Of a stretch of DNA of 8,743 nucleotides, positions 1-5,938 are shown in pieces. A program made the translations under genes and the position numbers. Position 1 is the first letter of the stretch. Each line of letters opens with the position of its first letter. Under the pieces are notes generated by a model that ran no database searches, was not told the origin of the DNA, and saw only the letters and a list, made by a program, of their open reading frames with translations. This DNA is from Candidatus Collierbacteria bacterium (GTDB lineage Bacteria; Patescibacteriota; Microgenomatia; UBA1400; MFAQ01), in NCBI GenBank assembly GCA_903873735.1, contig CAIQPO010000058.1, forward strand, positions 1-8,743. The letters run 5' to 3'.

Positions 1-64
1 AACCTGTTAGAGCTTGCGCTCATTGGTTTTCGAAACCAACGCATTACCGTCCTGCCCACCCTCC
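1..64 (-). tRNA. tRNA-Ser(CGA), 3' end cut off by the window edge
   Basis: Read on the minus strand from 64 downward, this gives an acceptor 5' strand GGAGGGT, a three-pair D stem GCA/TGC, an anticodon stem TTGGT/ACCAA around the loop TTCGAAA (anticodon CGA, at 30-32), a long variable arm (GAGCGCAAGCTC) and the first half of the T arm. The long variable arm is the class II feature expected of tRNA-Ser, and its variable arm closely matches the tRNA-Ser(TGA) at 8319-8402. The 3' half of the T arm and acceptor lie outside the window. With G1 at 64, nt 8 is G rather than U and nt 14 is G rather than A, which is unusual. It should decode UCG. Confidence 0.85.
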
Positions 65-97
65 AGCTGGCAAAAATGCCTCCTATATTATACCTTC

Positions 98-418
98 TTA
101 AAACTTTAGATTTTCTTCAGCAAATTTGCCAATGAGAGGTAAGGGCTTCTTCTCCCCATTCATCGCATTTAGCACTCCAATAATCCACAGAACAAACACG
201 ACAATTCCTCCTAAAGGAGCAATTACAAACCAACCCAGCACAGGAACCACAGCGCCAACTACATTCACTGCAATAGCAGTCACCACCAAACCGATAGACT
301 GCTTCAAGTGAAACTTCACATACTCATCATTCTTGGCATCTGTAAGAAGTGGAACTAAAAACAACACATAAGCCAAAACCGCCATCCCTTTATTTAACTC
401 TTTCTTTGATTCGCTCAT
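98..418 (-). CDS. DUF4870 domain-containing membrane protein
   Basis: The protein has 106 residues. It starts with a short charged segment (MSESKKELNKG), then a hydrophobic helix (about 11-27), a polar loop containing the family-like run EYVKFHLKQSIGL (about 32-44), and two further hydrophobic segments (about 44-65 and 67-85) before a basic C-terminus. This length and order match DUF4870/Tic20-like small membrane proteins, whose biochemical role is unknown. It is probably an inner-membrane protein. The start is the first ATG; no Shine-Dalgarno sequence precedes it, and a possible promoter lies at 445-474. It is transcribed in the same direction as the tRNA-Arg upstream and the tRNA-Ser downstream but seems to be its own unit. 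Confidence 0.85.
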   Translation of the reverse strand: MSESKKELNKGMAVLAYVLFLVPLLTDAKNDEYVKFHLKQSIGLVVTAIAVNVVGAVVPVLGWFVIAPLGGIVVFVLWIIGVLNAMNGEKKPLPLIGKFAEENLKF

Positions 419-444
419 ACAAAAATAAAACTATTAATAAGCTC

Positions 445-474
445 ACTATAAAAGAAATCAACCACGAAGTCCAA
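445..474 (-). promoter_or_regulatory. possible promoter for the DUF4870 gene
   Basis: On the minus strand a -10-like TATAGT (450-445) lies 18 nt downstream of TTGGAC (474-469), a poor -35. It would give a leader of about 20 nt with no Shine-Dalgarno sequence. The -10 is convincing and the -35 is not. Confidence 0.35.
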
Positions 475-494
475 TCACAAATACATAACTGGTG

Positions 495-569
495 TGAGCC
501 CGGTGCGATTCGAACGCACGACCTCCTCCTTCGCAGGGAGGCGCTCTAATCCAACTGAGCTACGGACTC
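495..569 (-). tRNA. tRNA-Arg(GCG)
   Basis: A full cloverleaf of 75 nt on the minus strand: acceptor GAGTCCG/CGGGCTC with one T-G pair, U8-A9, D stem GCTC/GAGC, anticodon stem CCTCC/GGAGG around CTGCGAA (anticodon GCG at 532-534), and T arm GTGCG-TTCGAAT-CGCAC. A20, C35 and discriminator A73 fit bacterial arginine identity. No CCA is encoded directly after nt 73. It would read CGC and CGU. Most bacteria instead use tRNA-Arg(ACG) with inosine made by TadA, so a G34 form is notable. Confidence 0.92.
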
Positions 570-582
570 ATAATCACCCCAT

Positions 583-588
583 ATTATA
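583..588 (-). promoter_or_regulatory. -10 element for tRNA-Arg
   Basis: A perfect TATAAT on the minus strand ends 13 nt before the tRNA-Arg 5' end, which fits a start point about 7 nt upstream of the mature tRNA. No good -35 is seen at 17-18 nt spacing; that position overlaps the stop codon of the upstream gene. Confidence 0.5.
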
Positions 589-608
589 CTTGAAATATCC
601 CTCCATTC

Positions 609-1085
609 CTATTCCATTGGCATCTTCTCCCCAAGCCACTTCACCATCTTATCTGAAGCTGTAGGTCTCGGAACCTCATATATCACCCTCTCACCAATAA
701 TTTTTCTGATATCATCCTCATCTTTCTTGTGAATCACCAGAATTAGCTGCCAAGGAGCTTCATTCAACACTACCCGCAATACTCTAGATCCAAGTTTGTT
801 ATCAAACCAAAAATATGCCATCTCTTCCCATCTAGTAGTTTTATCTTTTGTTTTTAGACCCCAATTAGTCAAAACATAATCAGTTTCCTGAGGCTCAACT
901 TTGTTCATCTGCCACATCATAAACACCACAGCCCACACCACCATCACCGGCAAAAGACCCTCAATAAAAAACAGGATCACAGAAATCAAAAATGCCAACA
1001 CTATTACAGTGCTATAAAAATCCTTAGTCCACTTCTTGTAAGGTCTATCCATCGCTGTCCATTTAAAAAGCACATTCTCATCCAT
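609..1085 (-). CDS. Two-TM membrane protein with a PH-like cytosolic domain, function unknown
   Basis: The protein has 158 residues. Residues about 24-41 and 44-59 are two closely spaced transmembrane helices. The rest (about 66-135) is soluble and beta-rich, beginning YVLTNWGLKTK, followed by WEEMAYFWF and ending in an amphipathic helix DIRKIIGERV. That order resembles small bacterial PH-like domains attached to membrane hairpins. The fold assignment is an inference from pattern, not a recognised family hit. The ATG lies 22 nt after the stop of the upstream gene (1108-2016), so the two are probably co-transcribed. A GGAGG overlaps the upstream stop codon but is about 18 nt from this ATG, farther than usual. 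An in-frame TAA just upstream rules out a longer N-terminus. Confidence 0.75.
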   Translation of the reverse strand: MDENVLFKWTAMDRPYKKWTKDFYSTVIVLAFLISVILFFIEGLLPVMVVWAVVFMMWQMNKVEPQETDYVLTNWGLKTKDKTTRWEEMAYFWFDNKLGSRVLRVVLNEAPWQLILVIHKKDEDDIRKIIGERVIYEVPRPTASDKMVKWLGEKMPME

Positions 1086-1107
1086 GATTTAATCTTAACA
1101 TAGCCTC

Positions 1108-2016
1108 CTACAACAAATTAAAGGTGTACATCGATGTCTCCACCACAGAAGCAACCCCATCCCACGCCTTTGAGTCAGCCAGACCAGTAACAATATATGC
1201 CTTATCATTTTCCACCATCACCATAACCTCTCCAGCCAAAATCAACCTACCCTGATTAAACTTTATCTTTCCAAAATACACATCTCTTCCTGTTATCACT
1301 ACCTTCCTTTCATCTGATACTGTTAAGTTTGTCAGGTTTTTCTCCAGCGACTTAATATAAAAATCTACATAATTGCCCAGACCATGCCCATTAGCTCTTC
1401 CCACCATTATATTCATATTAGCCTTGTACACTTCTCCTTCACCCACCAAAGCATCAGGACCAAAGAAAAATACCGGAGCCCCCAGCTTCCCAGAAGTATC
1501 CACCAACCAACCTTTAGGTGGTCTAATTCTATAACCTTCTACCAAATCTCTATAAACATCTTCACTCAATTTGTCTTCAGTCTGCAAAGGAATTGCCTGT
1601 TTCTTCTGCGCTTCAAACAACCCTTTAATAGTAGGTGAGGGTGATACCTCTTGGCTTTCAGTAAGTGTAGGGCTAATTTCAGTATTCAGCTGTGATCCTT
1701 CGCTAACTCCATCAACACCCTGTGTCTTATCTCTCAAATACATAGCCAGTTTCATTCCCCCAAACAGCATCGCCCCCATGAAAACAACTCCTAAGATCGT
1801 CATAAACACCCCTCCGTTGTTTTTCTTTTCCACCACTGTCTTTTTCTCACCTTTCAATTCAGTAGACAGCACACTCTCAATATCAGCCAAAGGCCACCCC
1901 TCCATCATCAGAGTACTTTTTATCACTCCCTCACCCAATCCTGCCTTTATCTTTTCTCTTACTTCATCTACCAATTTATCAGTCACCATATACTTCAAGT
2001 GTAAACCATTTCTCAA
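1108..2016 (-). CDS. Membrane-anchored protein: UBA-like N-terminus, one TM, PsbP/Mog1-like extracytoplasmic domain
   Basis: The protein has 302 residues. Residues about 11-52 form two to three short helices (DKLVDEVREKIKAG, then MEGWPLADIESVL) of the UBA-like type often seen at the N-terminus of CPR membrane proteins. A single membrane helix spans about 69-92. A Ser/Thr/Pro/Glu-rich linker (100-135) follows. The C-terminal part (about 155-302) starts GYRIRPPKGWLVD and is beta-rich, as in PsbP/DcrB/Mog1-like domains, and should lie outside the membrane. The start is TTG at 2016: AGAGGAAGG at 2020-2028 sits a few nt upstream, whereas the first ATG (codon 10, 1989) has no comparable site. The gene heads a probable operon with 609-1085 and is divergent from the EamA gene with only 27 nt between start codons. 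The molecular role is unknown. Confidence 0.75.
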   Translation of the reverse strand: MRNGLHLKYMVTDKLVDEVREKIKAGLGEGVIKSTLMMEGWPLADIESVLSTELKGEKKTVVEKKNNGGVFMTILGVVFMGAMLFGGMKLAMYLRDKTQGVDGVSEGSQLNTEISPTLTESQEVSPSPTIKGLFEAQKKQAIPLQTEDKLSEDVYRDLVEGYRIRPPKGWLVDTSGKLGAPVFFFGPDALVGEGEVYKANMNIMVGRANGHGLGNYVDFYIKSLEKNLTNLTVSDERKVVITGRDVYFGKIKFNQGRLILAGEVMVMVENDKAYIVTGLADSKAWDGVASVVETSMYTFNLL

Positions 2017-2038
2017 TTACCTTCCTCTGTTGTATTCT
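2010..2038 (+). promoter_or_regulatory. possible promoter for the EamA gene giving a leaderless mRNA
   Basis: TTCTCA (2010-2015), a 17-nt spacer and TATTCT (2033-2038) lie on the plus strand, with the ATG at 2044 only 5 nt beyond. Transcription would start at or next to the A of the ATG. The element overlaps the start region and ribosome site of the divergent gene. Confidence 0.35.
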
Positions 2039-2043
2039 TAATC

Positions 2044-2964
2044 ATGAAATCAAAACTTCCCTCACTTGCTTTCGCCTTCCTCACCGCAATAATTTCCGGA
2101 ATCTCCATTTTCGTCAACAAGTTTGCCGTAGGAATAATTCAACCACCAGTTACTTTTACTTTTTCCAAAAATATACTAGCAGGACTAATACTAATCGCCA
2201 TTATTATTTTTTCAAAAAAATACAGGCTATTGAGTCGCTATACCTTTAAGAACTTCCTGCAACTGTTCTTGGTGGGGCTTATCGGTGGCAGTATACCTTT
2301 TTATCTATATTTCACCGGACTTCAACAAACTTCAGCCATAAACGCCGCCATTATTCACAAAACACTGGCACTCTGGATTATTCTCTACACCCTTATCATC
2401 AGAAAAGAAAAACTCCATCCTATGATTTACATCTCTTTTGCCACCATCATATCTGCAAATTTTATAGTAGGTGGATTTTCTGGCTTTAAATTCAACACCG
2501 CCGAAATCATGATTCTTGCAGCCACCATTCTTTGGTCTGTTGAAAATATTATCTCCAAAAACATTCTAAATCACATTGATCCTACTATCCTAGCTGCATC
2601 TAGATTATTCATCGGATCAATTATTCTTTTTCCCTTCACCTCTCCAGCCAAAACTCCTCAAAGTTTTACCCCCACCCACATTGCCATCTATTTAAGTACG
2701 GTCATTTTCCTAGTTCTTTACAACCTCTCCTGGTACCATGCACTAAAGCGTCTTTCAGTCTCAACCGCCTCTGTCATCCTCACTCTTTCTACCTTAATTA
2801 CCAATGTTTTAAGCAGTGTTTTTATTACACACAATTTTTCATCACTAGCGAACTTTCAAACCACTCTATTTCTTGCCGGAGCACTATTACTTATCACTCA
2901 CTATTTAAAAGAAAATCAATCAAAGGACCTCAACACCTCTTCAGTCCAAAACTCCAATCTCTGA
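2044..2964 (+). CDS. EamA/DMT-superfamily permease
   Basis: The protein has 306 residues, the normal length for the drug/metabolite transporter superfamily. It is almost entirely hydrophobic, with about ten predicted membrane helices in two repeats of five. The first repeat begins AFLTAIISGISIFVNKFAVG and the second near FNTAEIMILAATILWSVENIISKN; the helix-closing loop GGSIPFYLYFTGLQ is typical of EamA domains. The C-terminus is charged and soluble. The substrate cannot be told from sequence; relatives export amino acids, nucleosides or other small metabolites. The gene lies on the plus strand against its neighbours, is divergent from 1108-2016, and its last 49 nt overlap antisense with the end of the DUF6390-like gene. 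No Shine-Dalgarno sequence precedes the ATG. Confidence 0.9.
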   Translation: MKSKLPSLAFAFLTAIISGISIFVNKFAVGIIQPPVTFTFSKNILAGLILIAIIIFSKKYRLLSRYTFKNFLQLFLVGLIGGSIPFYLYFTGLQQTSAINAAIIHKTLALWIILYTLIIRKEKLHPMIYISFATIISANFIVGGFSGFKFNTAEIMILAATILWSVENIISKNILNHIDPTILAASRLFIGSIILFPFTSPAKTPQSFTPTHIAIYLSTVIFLVLYNLSWYHALKRLSVSTASVILTLSTLITNVLSSVFITHNFSSLANFQTTLFLAGALLLITHYLKENQSKDLNTSSVQNSNL

Positions 2965-3602
2965 ACTTCTCCTTTTGATAATTTTCTAACCACCTGATTC
3001 CAGTGGACGGCTACAACATTTCCTTTCGCAAGCTTACCCACTAATAGTTCGTTATACGGCATCACTACATCCAATTCCTGTATTTTGTAAGGAGTAACCA
3101 CATTTTGTATTGAATTCAAACTAAGCGCCACATTATCCTCTTTTATATCAAGCACTTTACCCCACCTAATCATGCAGTTATTTATTGTCTCAATATTGTA
3201 AGGCACTGACCCGCTAGCTCTCCCCACCCCTACATGTAATACTTGAAATAAGTGGGTAGGCAAAAACCTTTTTGGTCTCTTACTCTTAAGCTCGTCAATA
3301 AGCCATGATGGCACCCCTTGCTCTTCAAACATTTTCAAAAGCAAATCGTAATCTTCCTCTTTTACCTTCAAAAGCTCATCATTTCCTATCCAATATGCCT
3401 CCACCACTCTCGAATCATCCATCTCCATATTTAGTATCTTAGACAAAGCTCTTAAGTAAGGGTTTAACACAATAAAGTTTTTTACTTCCTCCATTACCCC
3501 ATCACAACAGCCATCTGCCAAACATGAGGTAAATGCATCTCCAGCCGACTCTCTCCCACAATAACCCAAGCTATTTGGCGATCTAGCAAAACAAGAAATC
3601 AT
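2916..3602 (-). CDS. DUF6390-like protein of unknown function
   Basis: From the preferred start the protein has 228 residues, with no signal peptide or membrane helix. Recognisable segments are FARSPNSLGYCGRESA near the N-terminus, VVEAYWIGNDELL in the middle and LPTHLFQVLHVGVGRASG later; these recall the DUF6390 family from memory, which has no known activity. Cysteines cluster early (YCG, SCLADGCCDG). The start at 3602 is chosen because AGGGGAG (within 3607-3614) lies about 4 nt upstream. A longer start at 3629 would overlap the upstream CNNM/CorC gene by 8 nt (ATGGTTGA) but has no ribosome site, so it would depend on translational coupling. The 3' end overlaps the convergent EamA gene by 49 nt. 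It is probably co-transcribed with 3622-4914. Confidence 0.75.
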   Translation of the reverse strand: MISCFARSPNSLGYCGRESAGDAFTSCLADGCCDGVMEEVKNFIVLNPYLRALSKILNMEMDDSRVVEAYWIGNDELLKVKEEDYDLLLKMFEEQGVPSWLIDELKSKRPKRFLPTHLFQVLHVGVGRASGSVPYNIETINNCMIRWGKVLDIKEDNVALSLNSIQNVVTPYKIQELDVVMPYNELLVGKLAKGNVVAVHWNQVVRKLSKGEVQRLEFWTEEVLRSFD

Positions 3603-3606
3603 TTTT

Positions 3607-3614
3607 CTCCCCTT
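3607..3614 (-). promoter_or_regulatory. Shine-Dalgarno site deciding the DUF6390-like start
   Basis: AAGGGGAG on the minus strand lies 4 nt before the ATG at 3602. It favours this codon over the ATG at 3629, which has no such site. Confidence 0.6.
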
Positions 3615-3621
3615 ATCTTTT

Positions 3622-4914
3622 TCAACCATTACTTGTTAGTTGTTTCACAATCACCTTGTCACATCGATTTCCATCCATATCCACTACTTCAAACCTCCAA
3701 CCATCAATCTCAAAACTATCTCCCGTTACTGGCACTCTACCTAATTTATTCATCACCAATCCACCAACTGTATGAAACAGACCAAGTTTTTCCCCAGGTA
3801 GTTTTTTAATCTTTGTAATTTCTCTCAACTCATCCACAGCAGTTAAACCATCTACCAAAAAACTACCATCTTTTCGCTCAATTATCTCTTTATCTTCAGA
3901 TTCATCAATTGTAGGCAAATCACCAACTATTGCTTCCAAAACATCTGCAATTGAAATCAAACCCGTTACATTACCATATTCATCCACCACCAGTGCCATA
4001 TGTATACCACTTTTCTTAAATATTTCCAAAGCTTTTAGAGCATCCGTCCCTTCAGGAACAAAAATTGGTTTATGTACAATCTTTGATAAGACAAACTTAT
4101 CAGTTTGTAAAAACTGTCTAAGCAGCTCTTTTGTTCTCACCACACCCACTGCTCTATCCAACCTTCCTCTGCAAACAGGTAAAAATGAATACGAACTAGT
4201 AATCAATTTCTTTTTCAATTTAGCTACCGAATCATCCATATCCAACCACTCAATATCTTTTCTAGGAGTCATTAACATATCCACTCTCTGATCTGAAAGC
4301 TTGAAAGTTCTTTCTACGATATCTTTTTCTGCCAAGTTAAAAATTCCCATCTTTGCTCCTTCTCTTATCAATAGTTTTACCTCTTCCTCAGACACACCAG
4401 AGTCGATAACTGGTTTTACTCCAACCAAGTCCAACATCAAATCAGTTGATTTGCTTAGAATATCCACCAGTGGTTTTGTTGATTTTGAAAGCATTATCAT
4501 CGGTCCTGCCACCCACATTGCCACTACCTCTGGATTTATCAGTCCAATTCTCTTTGGAATAATCTCTCCAAACACCAAACTGATAAACGTCAGAATTACA
4601 ACAGCGAGGACAACTGACACAGGCTCACTCAACCAAGAGGCTATCATCATACTGGTGAGCAAACTTTTAATCGGCGTAGACAACAAATCAGCCCCAAAAG
4701 CTCCAGCAAATACGCCAACAAATGTTATACCAATCTGTACTGTAGAGAGAAACCTATTTGGGCTGCTAGCCAACTCTAAAGCCAATTTTGCTCTCACGCT
4801 CCCTTGCTCTGCCAGATTTAGTAGTCGCGTTTTTTTTGCAGACACAATTGCAATTTCAGACATCGCAAACACTCCGTTTATCAATATCAATATCAGTAAA
4901 AACAGCAAACCCAT
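3622..4914 (-). CDS. CNNM/CorC-family membrane protein with CBS pair (hemolysin family)
   Basis: The protein has 430 residues with the full family order. A DUF21/CNNM transmembrane region covers about 1-165: helix 1 (LLFLLILILINGVFAMSE), a second around VQIGITFVGVFAGAFGA, a third ending FGEIIPKRIG, and a fourth around MWVAGPMIML. A CBS pair follows (about 215-335), starting MTPRKDIEWL and ending in GNVTGLISIADVLEAIVGDL. The C-terminal CorC_HlyC domain (about 340-425) contains DGLTAVDELRE and TVGGLVMNKLGRVP. Relatives take part in Mg2+/Co2+ resistance or efflux; the name hemolysin is historical. The ATG has no Shine-Dalgarno sequence, and GATACT lies 6 nt before it. The gene is 50 nt downstream of 4965-5594 and is followed by the DUF6390-like gene. 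Of 18 Arg codons, 15 are AGA/AGG and 3 are CGA. Confidence 0.93.
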   Translation of the reverse strand: MGLLFLLILILINGVFAMSEIAIVSAKKTRLLNLAEQGSVRAKLALELASSPNRFLSTVQIGITFVGVFAGAFGADLLSTPIKSLLTSMMIASWLSEPVSVVLAVVILTFISLVFGEIIPKRIGLINPEVVAMWVAGPMIMLSKSTKPLVDILSKSTDLMLDLVGVKPVIDSGVSEEEVKLLIREGAKMGIFNLAEKDIVERTFKLSDQRVDMLMTPRKDIEWLDMDDSVAKLKKKLITSSYSFLPVCRGRLDRAVGVVRTKELLRQFLQTDKFVLSKIVHKPIFVPEGTDALKALEIFKKSGIHMALVVDEYGNVTGLISIADVLEAIVGDLPTIDESEDKEIIERKDGSFLVDGLTAVDELREITKIKKLPGEKLGLFHTVGGLVMNKLGRVPVTGDSFEIDGWRFEVVDMDGNRCDKVIVKQLTSNG

Positions 4915-4964
4915 ATCGTTAGTATCTCATAATTATCATAACTCCAACAAAAACAAAATGAAGA

Positions 4965-5594
4965 TCAAGCTACTACAGACGGTAAAGTTGGATCATTTTC
5001 CTTTATTCTCCTTCTGCAGATTTGTTCTATCTCATATGCACCAGTGATTTCGGATATATTAATCGCATCAGGCACGTATCTATCAGAACTATTCTTCTGA
5101 CTTACCATTCTTCCTGTTCTCAACTGAAGACCCAAATCTCCTTTCTGGGCATTCCCAGTTACATAGATATCGCCAGAAAATTGCTCCCAATCAATCGATC
5201 GCAGCACACCATCTTGAAAGATAATTAACCTTGTAGGTGTCCCCACATAATATCCCCCTTTTTTTCCAAACATTACTAAACTGTGTACAAACATCCCGAG
5301 TCCAATCAACACAAACAAGCCTACAATTAATGCTGGCATCAATAGTGGTTCCAAGTTTCCAGGTCCAGCTACAGTAGGCACACCATTTGCTTCAAAATGA
5401 ACCTCCCTACCCATCAACACTGGTACAAACACTACCACAACAAATATACTTGTAAATCCTAGCCAAACTATCGAAAAAAATGAATAAAACAAAGTAGTCT
5501 TAAGAGGCTGAGCTCTACCTGCTTTTACAGCAAAATCTTTAATTTCTGAAGAAAGAGACGACACCACCTCTTGGGGTAATACCAATGTATTCAT
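4965..5594 (-). CDS. Two-TM membrane protein with a PH-like C-terminal domain, function unknown
   Basis: The protein has 209 residues from the ATG at 5594. An N-terminal helix (about 8-27) is followed by two transmembrane helices (about 35-61 and 84-109) separated by a roughly 22-residue Gly/Pro-containing loop. The C-terminal part (about 112-200) is soluble: YYVGTPTRLIIF, then LRSIDWEQFSGDIYV, and a final helix ITGAYEIEQICRRR, an order like bacterial PH domains. The open frame continues upstream to 5873 but that stretch runs through two tRNA-like sequences and is not believable protein. No Shine-Dalgarno sequence precedes the ATG; TACAAT (5604-5609) lies 9 nt upstream and may be the -10. I do not recognise a named family. 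It resembles 609-1085 in layout but not clearly in sequence. Confidence 0.72.
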   Translation of the reverse strand: MNTLVLPQEVVSSLSSEIKDFAVKAGRAQPLKTTLFYSFFSIVWLGFTSIFVVVVFVPVLMGREVHFEANGVPTVAGPGNLEPLLMPALIVGLFVLIGLGMFVHSLVMFGKKGGYYVGTPTRLIIFQDGVLRSIDWEQFSGDIYVTGNAQKGDLGLQLRTGRMVSQKNSSDRYVPDAINISEITGAYEIEQICRRRIKENDPTLPSVVA

Positions 5595-5634
5595 AACTAT
5601 TACATTGTACAAGCTTCTAAATTCTTTTAAGAGG

Positions 5635-5714
5635 CGGAGGGGATGGGATTCCGACCCTACGCAGTAGGTAGCATCGACACTCTCGATGTAACCCGAGGCA
5701 ATTGGATTCTCTCC
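5635..5714 (-). pseudogene. tRNA-Ser-like relic, most diverged copy of a tandem array (copy A)
   Basis: The acceptor 3' strand, discriminator and part of the T arm (CCCATCCCCTCCG, minus strand) are identical to the intact tRNA-Ser at 5939-6024, but the rest has drifted. The 5' strand GGAGAGA pairs with CCCCTCC at five of seven positions. Arms can still be drawn: AATCC/GGGTT, CATCG/CGATG around the loop AGAGTGT, CCTAC/GTAGG, and GGG/CCC around TCGGAAT. However, the anticodon-like loop has no U33 and the T loop is not TTCGAAT. Only 5 nt separate it from copy B. A functional tRNA is unlikely; a decayed duplicate or a tRNA-like RNA are both possible. Confidence 0.6.
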
Positions 5715-5719
5715 GAAGA

Positions 5720-5809
5720 TGGCAGAGGGAATGGGATTCGAACCCATGGTATCTATTCGATACGGCAGGTTCTGTAAACCTCTGCACTCGACCACTATAT
5801 CCAGCTCAT
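5720..5809 (-). pseudogene. tRNA-Ser-like relic with intact 3' part and lost 5' acceptor (copy B)
   Basis: Positions 5724-5798 match the intact tRNA-Ser at 5940-6013 with four substitutions and one inserted base. The T arm (ATGGG-TTCGAAT-CCCAT) and the variable arm are unchanged, and the 3' end reads G plus an encoded CCA (5722-5720). Homology stops abruptly at 5798, which is nt 12 of the tRNA. The bases where the 5' acceptor should be cannot pair with TCCCTCT, and the D stem is weakened. The anticodon loop is TTACAGA instead of TTACTAA, so the serine anticodon is gone, and the stem has a G-G mismatch. It is called a pseudogene. Confidence 0.7.
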
Positions 5810-5831
5810 AATGACGAAAGTAATTATGAGC
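5804..5831 (+). repeat. hairpin with GNRA-type loop (plus-strand sense)
   Basis: A perfect 9-bp inverted repeat, GCTCATAAT (5804-5812) and ATTATGAGC (5823-5831), encloses GACGAAAGTA. In plus-strand RNA the inside can add A-U and C-G pairs closing a GAAA tetraloop. It begins at the point where copy B loses its homology to tRNA-Ser. Confidence 0.55.
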
Positions 5832-5861
5832 ACCAGATATAACAGGAAACGCAGGAAGATA

Positions 5862-5885
5862 TTTCAATAACATCTGTTATTGAAA
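5862..5885. repeat. 10-bp perfect inverted repeat
   Basis: TTTCAATAAC (5862-5871) and GTTATTGAAA (5876-5885) form a perfect 10-bp stem with a 4-nt loop. The stem is AT-rich and has no adjacent T run of more than a few bases, so it is not a typical terminator. Confidence 0.55.
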
Positions 5886-5897
5886 AGATGACGAGTA

Positions 5898-5921
5898 AGC
5901 TGTTATGCGACCCAAACAGCT
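5898..5921. repeat. 7-bp inverted repeat enclosing a tRNA-Ser 5'-end fragment
   Basis: AGCTGTT (5898-5904) and AACAGCT (5915-5921) enclose a 10-nt loop. The segment TATGCGACCC (5904-5913), largely in the loop, is identical to 6011-6020 in the intact tRNA-Ser, exactly the stretch missing from copy B. Confidence 0.5.
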
Positions 5922-5938
5922 GAGTGCTTATGTAAAAG

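Noticed and set aside
69..80. Hairpin GGCA/TGCC as terminator of the DUF4870 gene
   Set aside because: The stem is only 4 bp and has no following T run.
1571..2041. 156-codon plus-strand open frame antisense to 1108-2016
   Set aside because: The product is Ser/Phe/Pro-rich as expected from reading a coding strand backwards, and the minus-strand protein has a clear domain order and a ribosome site.
4301..5047. 248-codon plus-strand open frame antisense to the CNNM/CorC gene
   Set aside because: The opposite strand encodes a full-length conserved CNNM/CBS/CorC protein; the plus-strand product has no recognisable motif and low-complexity composition.
5764..5785. Plus-strand tRNA-Tyr anticodon arm suggested by CTGTAAA
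   Set aside because: The arm is the complement of copy B; read on the plus strand the stem phase gives the loop TCTGTAA without U33, and the T arm and variable arm belong to the minus strand.
5595..5873. N-terminal extension of the 4965-5594 gene by 93 codons
   Set aside because: It runs through two tRNA-like sequences on the same strand, has no ribosome site at its ATG, and the remaining protein is complete from the ATG at 5594.
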